NCBI GenBank assembly: GCA_900553515.1
Contig: USDN01000045.1
Coordinates: 1-23,294 of the forward strand
DNA: 23,294 nt
DNA from: an uncultured Blautia sp.
GTDB taxonomy: Bacteria; Bacillota; Clostridia; Lachnospirales; Lachnospiraceae
Direction: 5' to 3'
Notes under the pieces: model-generated
Seen by the model: the letters and a program-made list of their open reading frames with translations, nothing else
Told to the model about the DNA's origin: nothing
The model's database searches: none
Program-made: the position numbers and the translations under genes
Part shown: in pieces, positions 6,416-13,439 of the stretch
How positions within the stretch are numbered: position 1 is the first letter of the stretch
Layout of the letters: each line of letters starts with the position of its first letter

Positions 6416-7732
6416 ATGAAAAAGAAAAATAAATGGCAGATTGCGGCAACTACAATCATCATTTCTGCCGGTATCCTTACGGCAGGCTATCTGTACTGGT
6501 GTGATTCATTAAAAGATCAGGTGATATGGACAGATATAAATATAAATGGCATATCCCTTAAAGGAAAATCAAAAAAAGAAGCCGAAAATGCGATACAGAA
6601 TCAATTTAAAAAGGAGTATCAGACTGCGGCTGTCGATATCACACTTGCAGGAAAAACCTATACGGCAAAAATATTTCCTCTGCTTTCCTTAGATGCTTCT
6701 GAGGAAATCCGAAATGCCTATCAGCCCGGTCATGGAAAATGGTATGTCAGAGGTATAGACTGGCTTAAAATCCAAAAACAGGAACTTATTTCAACAGAGA
6801 TTCTTCCAGAAATTACTTATCCGGAAAAGCTCAGAAAAATTCTGGAGGAAACCGGGATTGATAAGCTCAATACTATGACAGAAACCACATGGGATCGTGA
6901 AAAAACTTCTCTTACTATCCACAAAGGAAAAACCGGGGTTAAGGCAGATATGGAAGAACTGGAAAAAAAGATTCTGGAAACTCTTTTCCAACATGAATAC
7001 GAGATAAATCTGGAGTGTCCGGAAATTCGTATATCTCCAAAGGAAATCATACTGCAGCCTTTTTATAATCAGATCCATGTAGAAATGAGTAATGCATTTC
7101 TTGATAAAAATAACACTTTTGCTATAGTACCATCTGTACAGGGCGTCTCTTTTGATGTAAAGAAAGCTGAAAAACAGCTGGAAGAAACAGAAGAGGGAAC
7201 TGATCTTAAAATTGACTTTACGATCACAGAACCAGAGCTTTCTACAGAAGAACTGAAATCCATGCTTTATCGGGATATATTAGGAGAATATACAACCTAT
7301 GGAGGAGGTTCCGGCAGCCGTGTAACAAATATCCAGCTGGCCTGTGAACACTGCAATGACAGGATCCTGAATCCAGGTGAAACCTTTTCTTATAATGAAA
7401 CCGTAGGGGAGCGTACTTCTGAAAGGGGCTTTCAGTCGGCTCCGGTTATTGCCAATGGGCAGTTGGTACCGGGAATAGGCGGCGGTATCTGCCAGGTTTC
7501 CACTACGCTTTATGCTGCCTGCCTGAACGCAGGGCTTGAAATTGTGGAGCGGCATCCTCATTCCAAACCGGTTGCCTATGTGCCTCATGGCATGGATGCT
7601 GCCGTATCCTGGGGAACATTGGATTATCAGTTCAGGAACAATACCGATTATCCTGTAAAAATCAAAACATTTTATGAAAACGGCGCAATTACCGCACAGA
7701 TTCTGGGTACTTATAATAAGTCTGCCATCTGA
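6416..7732 (+). CDS. VanW-family protein with membrane anchor
   Basis: This 438-residue protein begins with a single hydrophobic segment (about 8-27), so it is exported and probably anchored, with the bulk outside the cell. The middle resembles peptidoglycan-binding-4-type (PF12229) regions. The C-terminus is a clear VanW domain (PF04294): the NPGETFSYNETVGERT motif, then GIGGGICQVSTTLYAACL and a HPHSKPVAYVPHGMDA motif. VanW proteins accompany some vancomycin-resistance clusters, but their biochemistry is not settled and they are common in clostridia without resistance. No vanA-, vanH- or vanX-like gene is present here, so resistance should not be inferred. GAAGGAAAG at 6396-6404 supports the ATG. 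The gap after folBK is 40 bases without a terminator, so read-through from the folate operon is likely. Confidence 0.9.
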   Translation: MKKKNKWQIAATTIIISAGILTAGYLYWCDSLKDQVIWTDININGISLKGKSKKEAENAIQNQFKKEYQTAAVDITLAGKTYTAKIFPLLSLDASEEIRNAYQPGHGKWYVRGIDWLKIQKQELISTEILPEITYPEKLRKILEETGIDKLNTMTETTWDREKTSLTIHKGKTGVKADMEELEKKILETLFQHEYEINLECPEIRISPKEIILQPFYNQIHVEMSNAFLDKNNTFAIVPSVQGVSFDVKKAEKQLEETEEGTDLKIDFTITEPELSTEELKSMLYRDILGEYTTYGGGSGSRVTNIQLACEHCNDRILNPGETFSYNETVGERTSERGFQSAPVIANGQLVPGIGGGICQVSTTLYAACLNAGLEIVERHPHSKPVAYVPHGMDAAVSWGTLDYQFRNNTDYPVKIKTFYENGAITAQILGTYNKSAI

Positions 7733-7789
7733 AGAACATTTTTGATCCAGCTATACACAATAAGTGAGGGAGAATTGTAACTGTTTAGA

Positions 7790-7821
7790 TTAAAGGAGGA
7801 CATCAGTCCTCCCTTAATTTT
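7790..7821. terminator. Shared bidirectional terminator between vanW-type gene and recombinase gene
   Basis: The arms 7790-7801 and 7806-7817 form a 12-position stem with one A-C mismatch and a 4-base loop (ATCA). On the + strand TTTT follows at 7818-7821. On the - strand the stem continues into TTTAATCTAAAC. The recombinase stop codon (complement of 7803-7805) lies in the loop, so the last codons of that gene form the stem. Confidence 0.7.
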
Positions 7822-8864
7822 ACTGCTGTAGCCGCCTGACGCCGTCTGGCATCGTCCAGGGCCGCATAATGCTTTTTGGTAGTATTTACATCCCTGTGCC
7901 CCAGAACATCCGCTACAAGGTAAATATCGCCGGTTTCCTGATAAAGAGCAGTGCCGTATGTACTGCGGAGCTTATGAGGGGTGATCTTTTTTGTCGTCGT
8001 AATTTCTCTGGCATATTTTTTGACCAGGTTTTCAATGGCCTGAACCCCGATACGTTTTTTTTGAGCAGAATAGAAGAGTGCATGTTCATGGCCGGAGAGA
8101 GGAGTGATGTTTTCTCTGACTTCCAGATAATTCCTCAGAGCCTTTTCTACCTCAGGACCAAAATAAACAACCATTTCATTTCCACCTTTTCGGGTAACTT
8201 TGATTCCATTATTTTTAAAATCTACATCCTCAATATCAAGACCTACACATTCTGAAACACGGATTCCTGTACCAAGAAGCAATGTTACAATAGCAAGATC
8301 CCTTTCTTTATTCTTTTCCCAGAACACACGTTTTTGTCCGGTAAGCGTATCTCCACAATGCTCAATATGATCCAGAAGAAGAGCCACCTCGTCAGCATCC
8401 AGACGTATGATGCTTTTTTCATGGATCTTAGGCACATCTACAAGCACAGCAGGATTGGTTTCGATCATTTCTCTTTTATAATAATAGGCATAAAAGCTTC
8501 GTAAAGCAGAGATTTTGCGTTTCAGACCAAGTTCTCCATTAGTTTCCAGTTTATCAGCATTCCGGTTCTGATAAACCTTCAGATATTCCTGATATTCCTC
8601 AATATCCACAGCTTTGACCTGATCCAGAATCTGAACGGTAAGATCAGTCATGGATTTTTCTTTCAGAGACGGATTGGTTTCCAGAAGAAACTGAAAAAAG
8701 ATGCGGATATCATAGGCATAAGAAATTCTTGTTTTTGTTGTAGTTGTTGCATCAATGGCACGAAAATAATCTCTGCAAAAAGGTGGCAGGGTTGCCAGAA
8801 CCTGACGAAGCCGCAATGTATTTTCGATATCTGTATGTTCATGATATGTCTGTTTTTTTTCCAT
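7803..8864 (-). CDS. XerS-like tyrosine recombinase
   Basis: This 353-residue protein is a full tyrosine recombinase. The N-terminal DNA-binding (SAM-like) domain spans about 25-145. The catalytic domain carries every active-site residue: R202 in GTGIRVSE, K226 in VTRKGGNE, H297 and R300 in PHKLRSTYG, H323 in LGHRDVNTT, and the nucleophile Y333 in KHYAAL. Typical XerC or XerD is about 300 residues. The greater length, the segment WEKNKERDLAI (182-192) and the N-terminal layout remind me of XerS, the single recombinase of streptococci and lactococci (about 356 residues). No phage or conjugation genes adjoin it, which argues for a housekeeping Xer role over an element integrase. The start at 8864 is chosen because TAAGGAG lies nine bases before it; an in-frame upstream start at 8885 would place that ribosome site inside the gene. 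Confidence 0.88.
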   Translation of the reverse strand: MEKKQTYHEHTDIENTLRLRQVLATLPPFCRDYFRAIDATTTTKTRISYAYDIRIFFQFLLETNPSLKEKSMTDLTVQILDQVKAVDIEEYQEYLKVYQNRNADKLETNGELGLKRKISALRSFYAYYYKREMIETNPAVLVDVPKIHEKSIIRLDADEVALLLDHIEHCGDTLTGQKRVFWEKNKERDLAIVTLLLGTGIRVSECVGLDIEDVDFKNNGIKVTRKGGNEMVVYFGPEVEKALRNYLEVRENITPLSGHEHALFYSAQKKRIGVQAIENLVKKYAREITTTKKITPHKLRSTYGTALYQETGDIYLVADVLGHRDVNTTKKHYAALDDARRRQAATAVKLRED

Positions 8865-8908
8865 AATATAAAACTCCTTAAGCAAACGGATTTTCGGATT
8901 TCTTCATG

Positions 8909-8938
8909 ATTATACCACAGAAGTGGTTCTTTCGTCTA
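8909..8938 (-). promoter_or_regulatory. Promoter of the recombinase gene with operator-like hairpin
   Basis: Read on the - strand, the -10 box TATAAT is at 8914-8909, preceded by TGG (extended -10). The -35 box TAGACG is at 8938-8933, with an 18-base spacer. Inside the spacer is a perfect inverted repeat, ACCAC/GTGGT with a 4-base centre (8914-8927). The -35 box overlaps the outer arm of the 40-bp palindrome at 8937-8976 by two bases. Confidence 0.65.
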
Positions 8939-8976
8939 CATCTATATGAAAAACTCGGGTTTGTCGTATAGATGTA
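8937..8976. repeat. 40-bp palindrome with Xer-site-like 11-6-11 core
   Basis: The outer ten bases on each side, TACATCTATA and TATAGATGTA, are perfect inverted repeats. Over the two 20-base halves, 17 positions are complementary. The inner 28 bp (8943-8970) divide into an 11-bp arm TATATGAAAAA, a 6-bp centre CTCGGG and an 11-bp arm TTTGTCGTATA, whose arms match at 9 of 11 positions when inverted. That is the geometry of Xer/dif sites. A third partial copy, TATAGATG, stands at 8983-8990 in the same direction as the right arm. It could be a recombination site, a binding site controlling the recombinase promoter, or both. Confidence 0.6.
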
Positions 8977-8988
8977 TTTCCATATAGA

Positions 8989-9067
8989 TGGCAGGATTTT
9001 TACCTTTTTGTACTTCTTCTGCATCTTTTGCAGCCAGAATTACTGCTTATAAATAAAAATCCTGCCA
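8989..9067. repeat. 79-bp inverted-repeat element between recombinase and M23 genes
   Basis: Perfect 14-bp inverted arms (8989-9002 and 9054-9067, TGGCAGGATTTTTA and its complement) enclose 51 bases. Within these is a smaller hairpin, CTGCA/TGCAG with a 5-base loop. Neither strand has a T-run directly after the complete outer stem, so it is not a classical terminator, although on the - strand it follows the M23 gene by 16 bases. It may be a small intergenic palindromic repeat or a 3'-end stabilising structure. With 8865-9083 otherwise uncoded, this and the palindrome at 8937-8976 fill most of the gap. Confidence 0.65.
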
Positions 9068-9083
9068 GGTATAATTTATTGTT

Positions 9084-10616
9084 TTATTTTCCCGGACGCT
9101 TTACGTAATCCAGTGGATCTTTATGTGTGCCTTTTACAATAATACCCAGATGTAAATGAGCTCCAAAGGATGTTCCCGTATTTCCTACATAACCGATCAA
9201 TTGTCCTTTTTTTACTTTTGACCCCTGTTTTAATCCTGGAGCAAATTTTGACTGATGCATATATTCAGAAACAATCCCATCTGCATGTGTGATCTGGATA
9301 TGATTTCCTGCACCGCCGTTATTATGTTTGATCAAAGATATCGTTCCATCTGCCACTGCGTAAATAGGCTCACCGGATTTTGCCGCGATATCGATTCCTT
9401 TATGATATGAGGAAGCTCCCGGTCCCGGCGGTTTTCTCGGTCCAAAATAGCTTGTAATGATGTTATTTTTGGAGCTGAGAGGCCAACGGAAATTTTTCTC
9501 CTGATAATCGGGGATCCATGCTCCGTCATTGCCTACATAATGTGTCCGGTCTATCCAGCAGTTTCTTTTCATGATACCGGTAGATGGAGACAGATAGTAT
9601 TTTTTCTTATTGACGGTGATCCAGCCTGTCTGCCTCTCTCCTGCACTGTTCAGGAAATAATGGTTCCCTTTCAGGTTCAGCCATCCTGTAGCCAAAAGAC
9701 CATTGCTCTGAGCATAATAAATCTTGCCCTTTATGGCAGCCCAGGCATTTTTATACATCTGACCGTTTCCATTAAAACAATACATATTTTTTACAAGAGT
9801 AACTTTGCAGGCATCATATCTGGCACCTGTATGAGTATTAAACAGATATTTATGGCCTCCAATGGTCTGCCAGCCTGTGACCATTTTATGATCTGAGGGG
9901 CGAAAATACCGATAATAAGAACCAACCTTATAAAATCCCTTTACCAGAGCATATCTGCTGCCTGCATAATATCTGGAGCCGTCAGAAGCTGTATAAAAGG
10001 CATTGCGGAGCTGTACTCCTGTTTTGCGGTCAAAAGCATACCAGTTTCTTCCAATTTTGACCAGTCCGGTTTTCCGGTAACCATTTTTGTCCATATAATA
10101 CCGTTTTCCCTTATGGGTAACGATTTTGTTTCGGATCATCAACCCATTGGAATTAAAATAACGTACCTTTCCCTGAACGGTCTGGAAACCCGGACGGATC
10201 ACTCCGTCATGGAAAAAATAATACATATTTCCCGAAGATGTACGAAGCCAGCCTGTGTGCATACACCCGGTCTTTTTATTGAAAAAATATCGTTTGCCCT
10301 TCACAGTCTGCCAGCCTGTAAGCATCTTGCCTTTATTGCTGAAGCAATAAGTCCTGCCCTTAAGCTTCTGGATACCCGGCTTCGCAGCTCCTGTTCTGGA
10401 ATCAAAATAATACCTGACACCGGAAGGGGAAGTATACCAGCCTTTTACTTTCCTTCCTGCGGAATTGTAATAATAATAAGAGCCATTCTGATAAACAAAC
10501 TTTTTGGGGGATGCTGCCTGGACAGATTTTGGTGCAGCTGCAGTAAAACATCCGGCAAAAAAAACTGCTGCAACCAGCCAGAGGATCGCTGTGGACACAG
10601 TTATCTTCTTTTTCAT
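9084..10616 (-). CDS. Secreted M23 endopeptidase with cell-wall-binding repeats
   Basis: From the start at 10616 this is a 510-residue protein. A signal peptide covers about residues 1-34, with cleavage likely in SVQAAS; C22 in FAGC is only a weak lipobox. Residues about 37-385 are a run of roughly 20-residue aromatic/Gly repeats (units such as TGWQTVKGKRYFF and TGWLNLKGNHYFL) of the choline/glucan-binding type that hold proteins to the cell wall. The C-terminus (about 390-505) is an M23/LytM metallopeptidase domain with H405 and D409 in HKGIDI and the HxH motif H487-H489 in AHLHLG, so the zinc site looks intact. It should cut peptide cross-links in peptidoglycan outside the cell. AAGGAG eight bases before the ATG at 10616 decides the start; the upstream ATG at 10634 overlaps that site. 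It follows dtd by 42 bases. Confidence 0.92.
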   Translation of the reverse strand: MKKKITVSTAILWLVAAVFFAGCFTAAAPKSVQAASPKKFVYQNGSYYYYNSAGRKVKGWYTSPSGVRYYFDSRTGAAKPGIQKLKGRTYCFSNKGKMLTGWQTVKGKRYFFNKKTGCMHTGWLRTSSGNMYYFFHDGVIRPGFQTVQGKVRYFNSNGLMIRNKIVTHKGKRYYMDKNGYRKTGLVKIGRNWYAFDRKTGVQLRNAFYTASDGSRYYAGSRYALVKGFYKVGSYYRYFRPSDHKMVTGWQTIGGHKYLFNTHTGARYDACKVTLVKNMYCFNGNGQMYKNAWAAIKGKIYYAQSNGLLATGWLNLKGNHYFLNSAGERQTGWITVNKKKYYLSPSTGIMKRNCWIDRTHYVGNDGAWIPDYQEKNFRWPLSSKNNIITSYFGPRKPPGPGASSYHKGIDIAAKSGEPIYAVADGTISLIKHNNGGAGNHIQITHADGIVSEYMHQSKFAPGLKQGSKVKKGQLIGYVGNTGTSFGAHLHLGIIVKGTHKDPLDYVKRPGK

Positions 10617-10658
10617 TTTTTCATTCTCCTTCATCTTTGGAATAAAAATAAGATAAAA

Positions 10659-11105
10659 TTACAGAATATGTTCGTCAAGCAAAATTGTAAAAGGTCCGTC
10701 ATTGATGAGGGATACTTTCATATCCGCGCCGAAGATACCATGTTCCACTACAGGCACAGATTTCTGTGCTTCCTGGATCATATACTCATAAAGCTCTTCT
10801 GCCATCTTTGGTTCCCCTGCTTCAATAAAGCTTGGACGATTGCCTTTTTTGCAGTTTGCATACAGTGTAAACTGAGAAACAAAAAGAAGCTCTCCGGATA
10901 CGTCTTTTAAGGAAAGGTTTGTCTTTCCGGCTTCATCTTCAAAAATACGAAGCGCCAGGAGTTTTTTCAGGTATTTATCTGCAATTTCTTTATTGTCATC
11001 TTTCCCTGCTCCTACAAAAACAAGAAGCCCTTTTCCGATCTTGCCGGTTGTTTCTCCATTTACTGTTACTTCCGCCTGCAGTACTCTTTGGATAAAAAGT
11101 CTCAT
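10659..11105 (-). CDS. dtd: D-aminoacyl-tRNA deacylase
   Basis: The enzyme removes D-amino acids wrongly attached to tRNA (D-Tyr-tRNA and others), and glycine from tRNA-Ala, protecting translation. The 148-residue length is standard. Family motifs are clear: SQFTLYA at 77-83 with the key threonine T80, RPSF at 90-93, and NDGPFT at 135-140 with the Gly-Pro of the active-site lid. The start at 11105 is preceded by GGAGG; an earlier in-frame ATG at 11126 would place that site within the gene. It is probably co-transcribed with the downstream M23 gene. Confidence 0.96.
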   Translation of the reverse strand: MRLFIQRVLQAEVTVNGETTGKIGKGLLVFVGAGKDDNKEIADKYLKKLLALRIFEDEAGKTNLSLKDVSGELLFVSQFTLYANCKKGNRPSFIEAGEPKMAEELYEYMIQEAQKSVPVVEHGIFGADMKVSLINDGPFTILLDEHIL

Positions 11106-11136
11106 ATATTGTGTGCCTCCAGTCATTCTAAATTTT

Positions 11137-11142
11137 AGTATA
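11137..11142 (-). promoter_or_regulatory. Possible promoter -10 box for dtd
   Basis: On the - strand TATACT (11142-11137) is preceded by TGT, an extended -10 element. I see no good -35 box 17 bases upstream. It lies 31 bases before the dtd start codon. Confidence 0.4.
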
Positions 11143-11205
11143 ACATAGTTTTACATATTTGTGTCTTTATTTTTAATATATTATATAAAAATGTTAAAAA
11201 TAGAC

Positions 11206-11246
11206 AAAAAGATACCGGGAAAACAGTGCATACTGCCCTCCCGGTA
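11206..11246 (-). terminator. Terminator after the cytidylate-kinase-like gene
   Basis: On the - strand the arms TACCGGGA (11246-11239) and TCCCGGTA (11220-11213) pair perfectly over 8 bp. An inner CAGT/ACTG hairpin sits within the loop, and TCTTTTTG follows. It is 20 bases after the stop codon and separates this gene from dtd. Confidence 0.85.
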
Positions 11247-11265
11247 AAAGTATTTCTGTTTATGA

Positions 11266-11907
11266 TCACTTTTTCTTTGAAGCGTCAAAAATCTGAACTG
11301 CATCAATGATGACCCTGGCTGCATTTTCCAGCCCCAGTTTGCCGCTGTCGATACAGAGATTATAATCCTTAGCCGAACCCCATTTTTTATTTGTATAATA
11401 ATTGTAGTAGCTTGCTCTGCTCTTGTCTGTCTTATTTATGATATCTTTTGCTTCTTTGTCACTCTTTCCGTACTTGGAAGCGATCCTGCGGATCCTTACA
11501 TCCAGATCAGCATGGACAAAAATACTGAAACAATCTGTCCAGTCAGACAAAGCATAATCTGCACAGCGGCCTACCATAACGCAGGGACCTTCTCCTGCCA
11601 GTTTCTTGATCGCATCAAACTGAGCCAGGAAAATCTTATGATTCATAGGCATATCGTTAAATCCCGCAGAAGAATATCCAAAGGAATAGGTATCCATCAC
11701 AAGTGAATATAAAAAGCTGTTGGTAGGTTTTTCATCATGATGCTCAAAAAGCTCCTTACAGATACCGCTGTCATTTGCCGCATGCTCCAGAAGCTCTTTA
11801 TCATAACATTTAATACCAAAATATTTGGCAACCTCCTGCCCGATCTGTCTTCCGCCGCTGCCGTATTCTCTTCCGATCGTAATGATTGAACTTGTAGTAT
11901 TACTCAT
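11266..11907 (-). CDS. Cytidylate kinase-like family protein
   Basis: This 213-residue protein belongs to the cytidylate-kinase-like family (PF13189). The nucleotide-binding loop ITIGREYGSGGRQIG is near residues 9-23, with the pattern GREYGSGGR typical of the family in place of a classical Walker A. CVMVGRCADYAL is the second conserved strand-loop, and RIRRIASKYGKSDKEAK matches the mobile lid region of NMP kinases. The C-terminus is lysine-rich. The substrate is not established; these proteins are common in clostridia beside the true cmk. The ATG at 11907 has GGGAG ten bases upstream; a GTG at 11916 directly touches that site and is less likely. Confidence 0.9.
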   Translation of the reverse strand: MSNTTSSIITIGREYGSGGRQIGQEVAKYFGIKCYDKELLEHAANDSGICKELFEHHDEKPTNSFLYSLVMDTYSFGYSSAGFNDMPMNHKIFLAQFDAIKKLAGEGPCVMVGRCADYALSDWTDCFSIFVHADLDVRIRRIASKYGKSDKEAKDIINKTDKSRASYYNYYTNKKWGSAKDYNLCIDSGKLGLENAARVIIDAVQIFDASKKK

Positions 11908-11950
11908 AAGCTGCACACTCCCTTCTGCGAAAATAATAATCTTTTCATAT

Positions 11951-11978
11951 ATTATACATTATTCCAGAAGAAATGCAA
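11951..11978 (-). promoter_or_regulatory. Possible promoter of the cytidylate-kinase-like gene
   Basis: On the - strand a consensus TATAAT (11956-11951) has TTGCAT (11978-11973) upstream with a 16-base spacer. It starts directly after the stop codon of the RluD-type gene, and I see no terminator between the two genes. Confidence 0.5.
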
Positions 11979-11979
11979 A

Positions 11980-12894
11980 CTATTTTCTTAATTTTTCTAA
12001 CAGCTTCAAAAAATAGTCTGGCAAAGGAGCTTCGAACTCTACGTATTCTCCGGTTACCGGATGACGAAAGCCCAGTATCATCGCATGAAGCGTCTGCCCC
12101 TGAAGATGAAAGGGATTTTTAGAAGATCCATACACCGTATCTCCCAGCAGAGGATGCCCGATACTTGTCATGTGAACGCGAATCTGGTGTGTACGTCCTG
12201 TTTCCAGACGGCATTCAATATAGGTATACTGCCCAAACCGTTCCAGGACTTTGTAATGAGTTACGGCATCTTTTCCGTTTTTGTGATTGATAGCCATTTT
12301 TTTCCGGTCAGTGGGGTGACGTCCGATAGGTCCCTCTACAGTACCCTCATCCTCTTTCAGATTCCCCTGGACAACAGCGCGGTATCTGCGTTTAATAGAA
12401 TGTTCTTTTAGCTGCTCTGCCAGATCCCTGTGCACAGAATCCTCTTTGCAGATCACAAGTGCTCCTGTAGTATCTTTGTCGATCCGGTGAACGATACCTG
12501 GACGAAGGACACCGTTGATACCAGACAGGTTATCTCCGCAGTGGGCCATGACTGCATTGACCAATGTCCCTTCTGTATGTCCTGCTGCCGGATGGACCAC
12601 CATTCCCTTGGGTTTATTGACTACCAGAAGATGATCATCCTCGTAAAGAATATCCAAAGGGATATTTTCCGGTCTGATATCCGGCACTTCCATATCCGGA
12701 ACTTCTACCTGGATCTGTACCCCGGGCTGGATCTTGTAGTTTGCTTTTACCGGCCTGCCATCAGCAGTTACCTTTTGTTCTTTCAAAAGTTTCTGAAGAT
12801 AAGATCTGGAAAATTCAGGACACTGTTCCGCAAGATATCGGTCAATACGGACAGGATCTTCTTCCTGATTTATGGTAAATGTAAGTAAATTCAT
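11980..12894 (-). CDS. RluA/RluD-family 23S rRNA pseudouridine synthase
   Basis: This 304-residue enzyme has an N-terminal S4 RNA-binding domain (about 14-75) and the pseudouridine synthase domain (about 85-300). The catalytic aspartate is D139 in GIVHRIDKDTTG (133-144). Other family motifs are VVNKPKGMVVHP (91-102) and LETGRTHQIRVHM. The S4 domain and length fit RluD (23S helix 69), and Bacillus calls this type YlyB. The start overlaps the end of lspA by four bases (ATGA), as in many Firmicutes where lspA and this gene are paired. It is the last gene of the operon that begins at 18163. Confidence 0.94.
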   Translation of the reverse strand: MNLLTFTINQEEDPVRIDRYLAEQCPEFSRSYLQKLLKEQKVTADGRPVKANYKIQPGVQIQVEVPDMEVPDIRPENIPLDILYEDDHLLVVNKPKGMVVHPAAGHTEGTLVNAVMAHCGDNLSGINGVLRPGIVHRIDKDTTGALVICKEDSVHRDLAEQLKEHSIKRRYRAVVQGNLKEDEGTVEGPIGRHPTDRKKMAINHKNGKDAVTHYKVLERFGQYTYIECRLETGRTHQIRVHMTSIGHPLLGDTVYGSSKNPFHLQGQTLHAMILGFRHPVTGEYVEFEAPLPDYFLKLLEKLRK

Positions 12895-13439
12895 GAATTC
12901 TTCCTTTTTTTGATACTCATAAAAGCAAAGTCTTCATCCTGATAGACGAATCCTGCCAGGACGACAAAAGCAATCCCCCCACAGACTACAAAAATATCTG
13001 CAGTGTTAAACACAGGAAAATCGATCAGTGAGATATAAATAAAATCGATCACATAACCGTGGAGCAGACGGTCGATAAAATTTCCCAAAGCTCCTGCCCA
13101 GAGAACAGCTCCGGTGATTATCAATGGCAGGTAATACCTGTTTTTCGGGATCCTTCTGTATGCGTATATAAGAAAAACAAAAAACAGCATGCAAAGAATC
13201 AGAAAAACCATCTGTTTTCCCTGGAACATACCAAAAGCCATTCCCCGGTTCTCCAGATAAGTAAGTTCCAGTACTCCGGGAATCAGCGAAATGCTTTCAG
13301 ACCCTTTTAAGGCCGTCTCAGCCAGATGTTTTGTCCATTGGTCAAGAACAGTAAGGAGAAGGATTCCCACTGTCCACAAAAAGCCGCAGAAAGGCTCTGG
13401 GAAGATACTGGTATTCCTGTATTTTCCTTCCGGCCTCAT
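12891..13439 (-). CDS. lspA: Lipoprotein signal peptidase (signal peptidase II)
   Basis: This integral membrane aspartyl protease removes signal peptides from prolipoproteins after lipid attachment. The 182-residue protein has four hydrophobic segments (about 19-36, 75-95, 102-120 and 145-165). Both catalytic aspartates are present: D123 in GNFIDRL and D148 in FNTADIF. The conserved LENRGMAFG (62-70) matches the usual xNxGxAFG motif. The N-terminal extension of about 18 residues is slightly longer than average. Four-base ATGA overlaps join it to aroB upstream and to the RluD-type gene downstream, so the three are translationally coupled. Confidence 0.96.
   Translation of the reverse strand: MRPEGKYRNTSIFPEPFCGFLWTVGILLLTVLDQWTKHLAETALKGSESISLIPGVLELTYLENRGMAFGMFQGKQMVFLILCMLFFVFLIYAYRRIPKNRYYLPLIITGAVLWAGALGNFIDRLLHGYVIDFIYISLIDFPVFNTADIFVVCGGIAFVVLAGFVYQDEDFAFMSIKKRKNS

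Noticed and set aside
6416..7732. Vancomycin-resistance function for the VanW protein
   Set aside because: No ligase, dehydrogenase or dipeptidase genes of a van cluster are present, and VanW proteins are common without resistance.
7869..8255. A + strand open frame inside the recombinase gene
   Set aside because: It is antisense to the conserved catalytic domain, with no ribosome site or recognisable domain.
7803..8864. Integrase of a mobile element
   Set aside because: No tRNA target, excisionase, relaxase or phage genes adjoin it, and neighbours are housekeeping genes; a Xer-type role fits better.
9054..9083. Simple terminator directly after the M23 gene
   Set aside because: The short CCTGGCAGG palindrome leaves too small a loop, and the larger 79-bp structure is not followed by a T-run.
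10113..10910. A 265-codon open frame on the + strand
   Set aside because: It lies opposite the M23 and dtd genes, has no ribosome site, and its composition is that of an antisense shadow.
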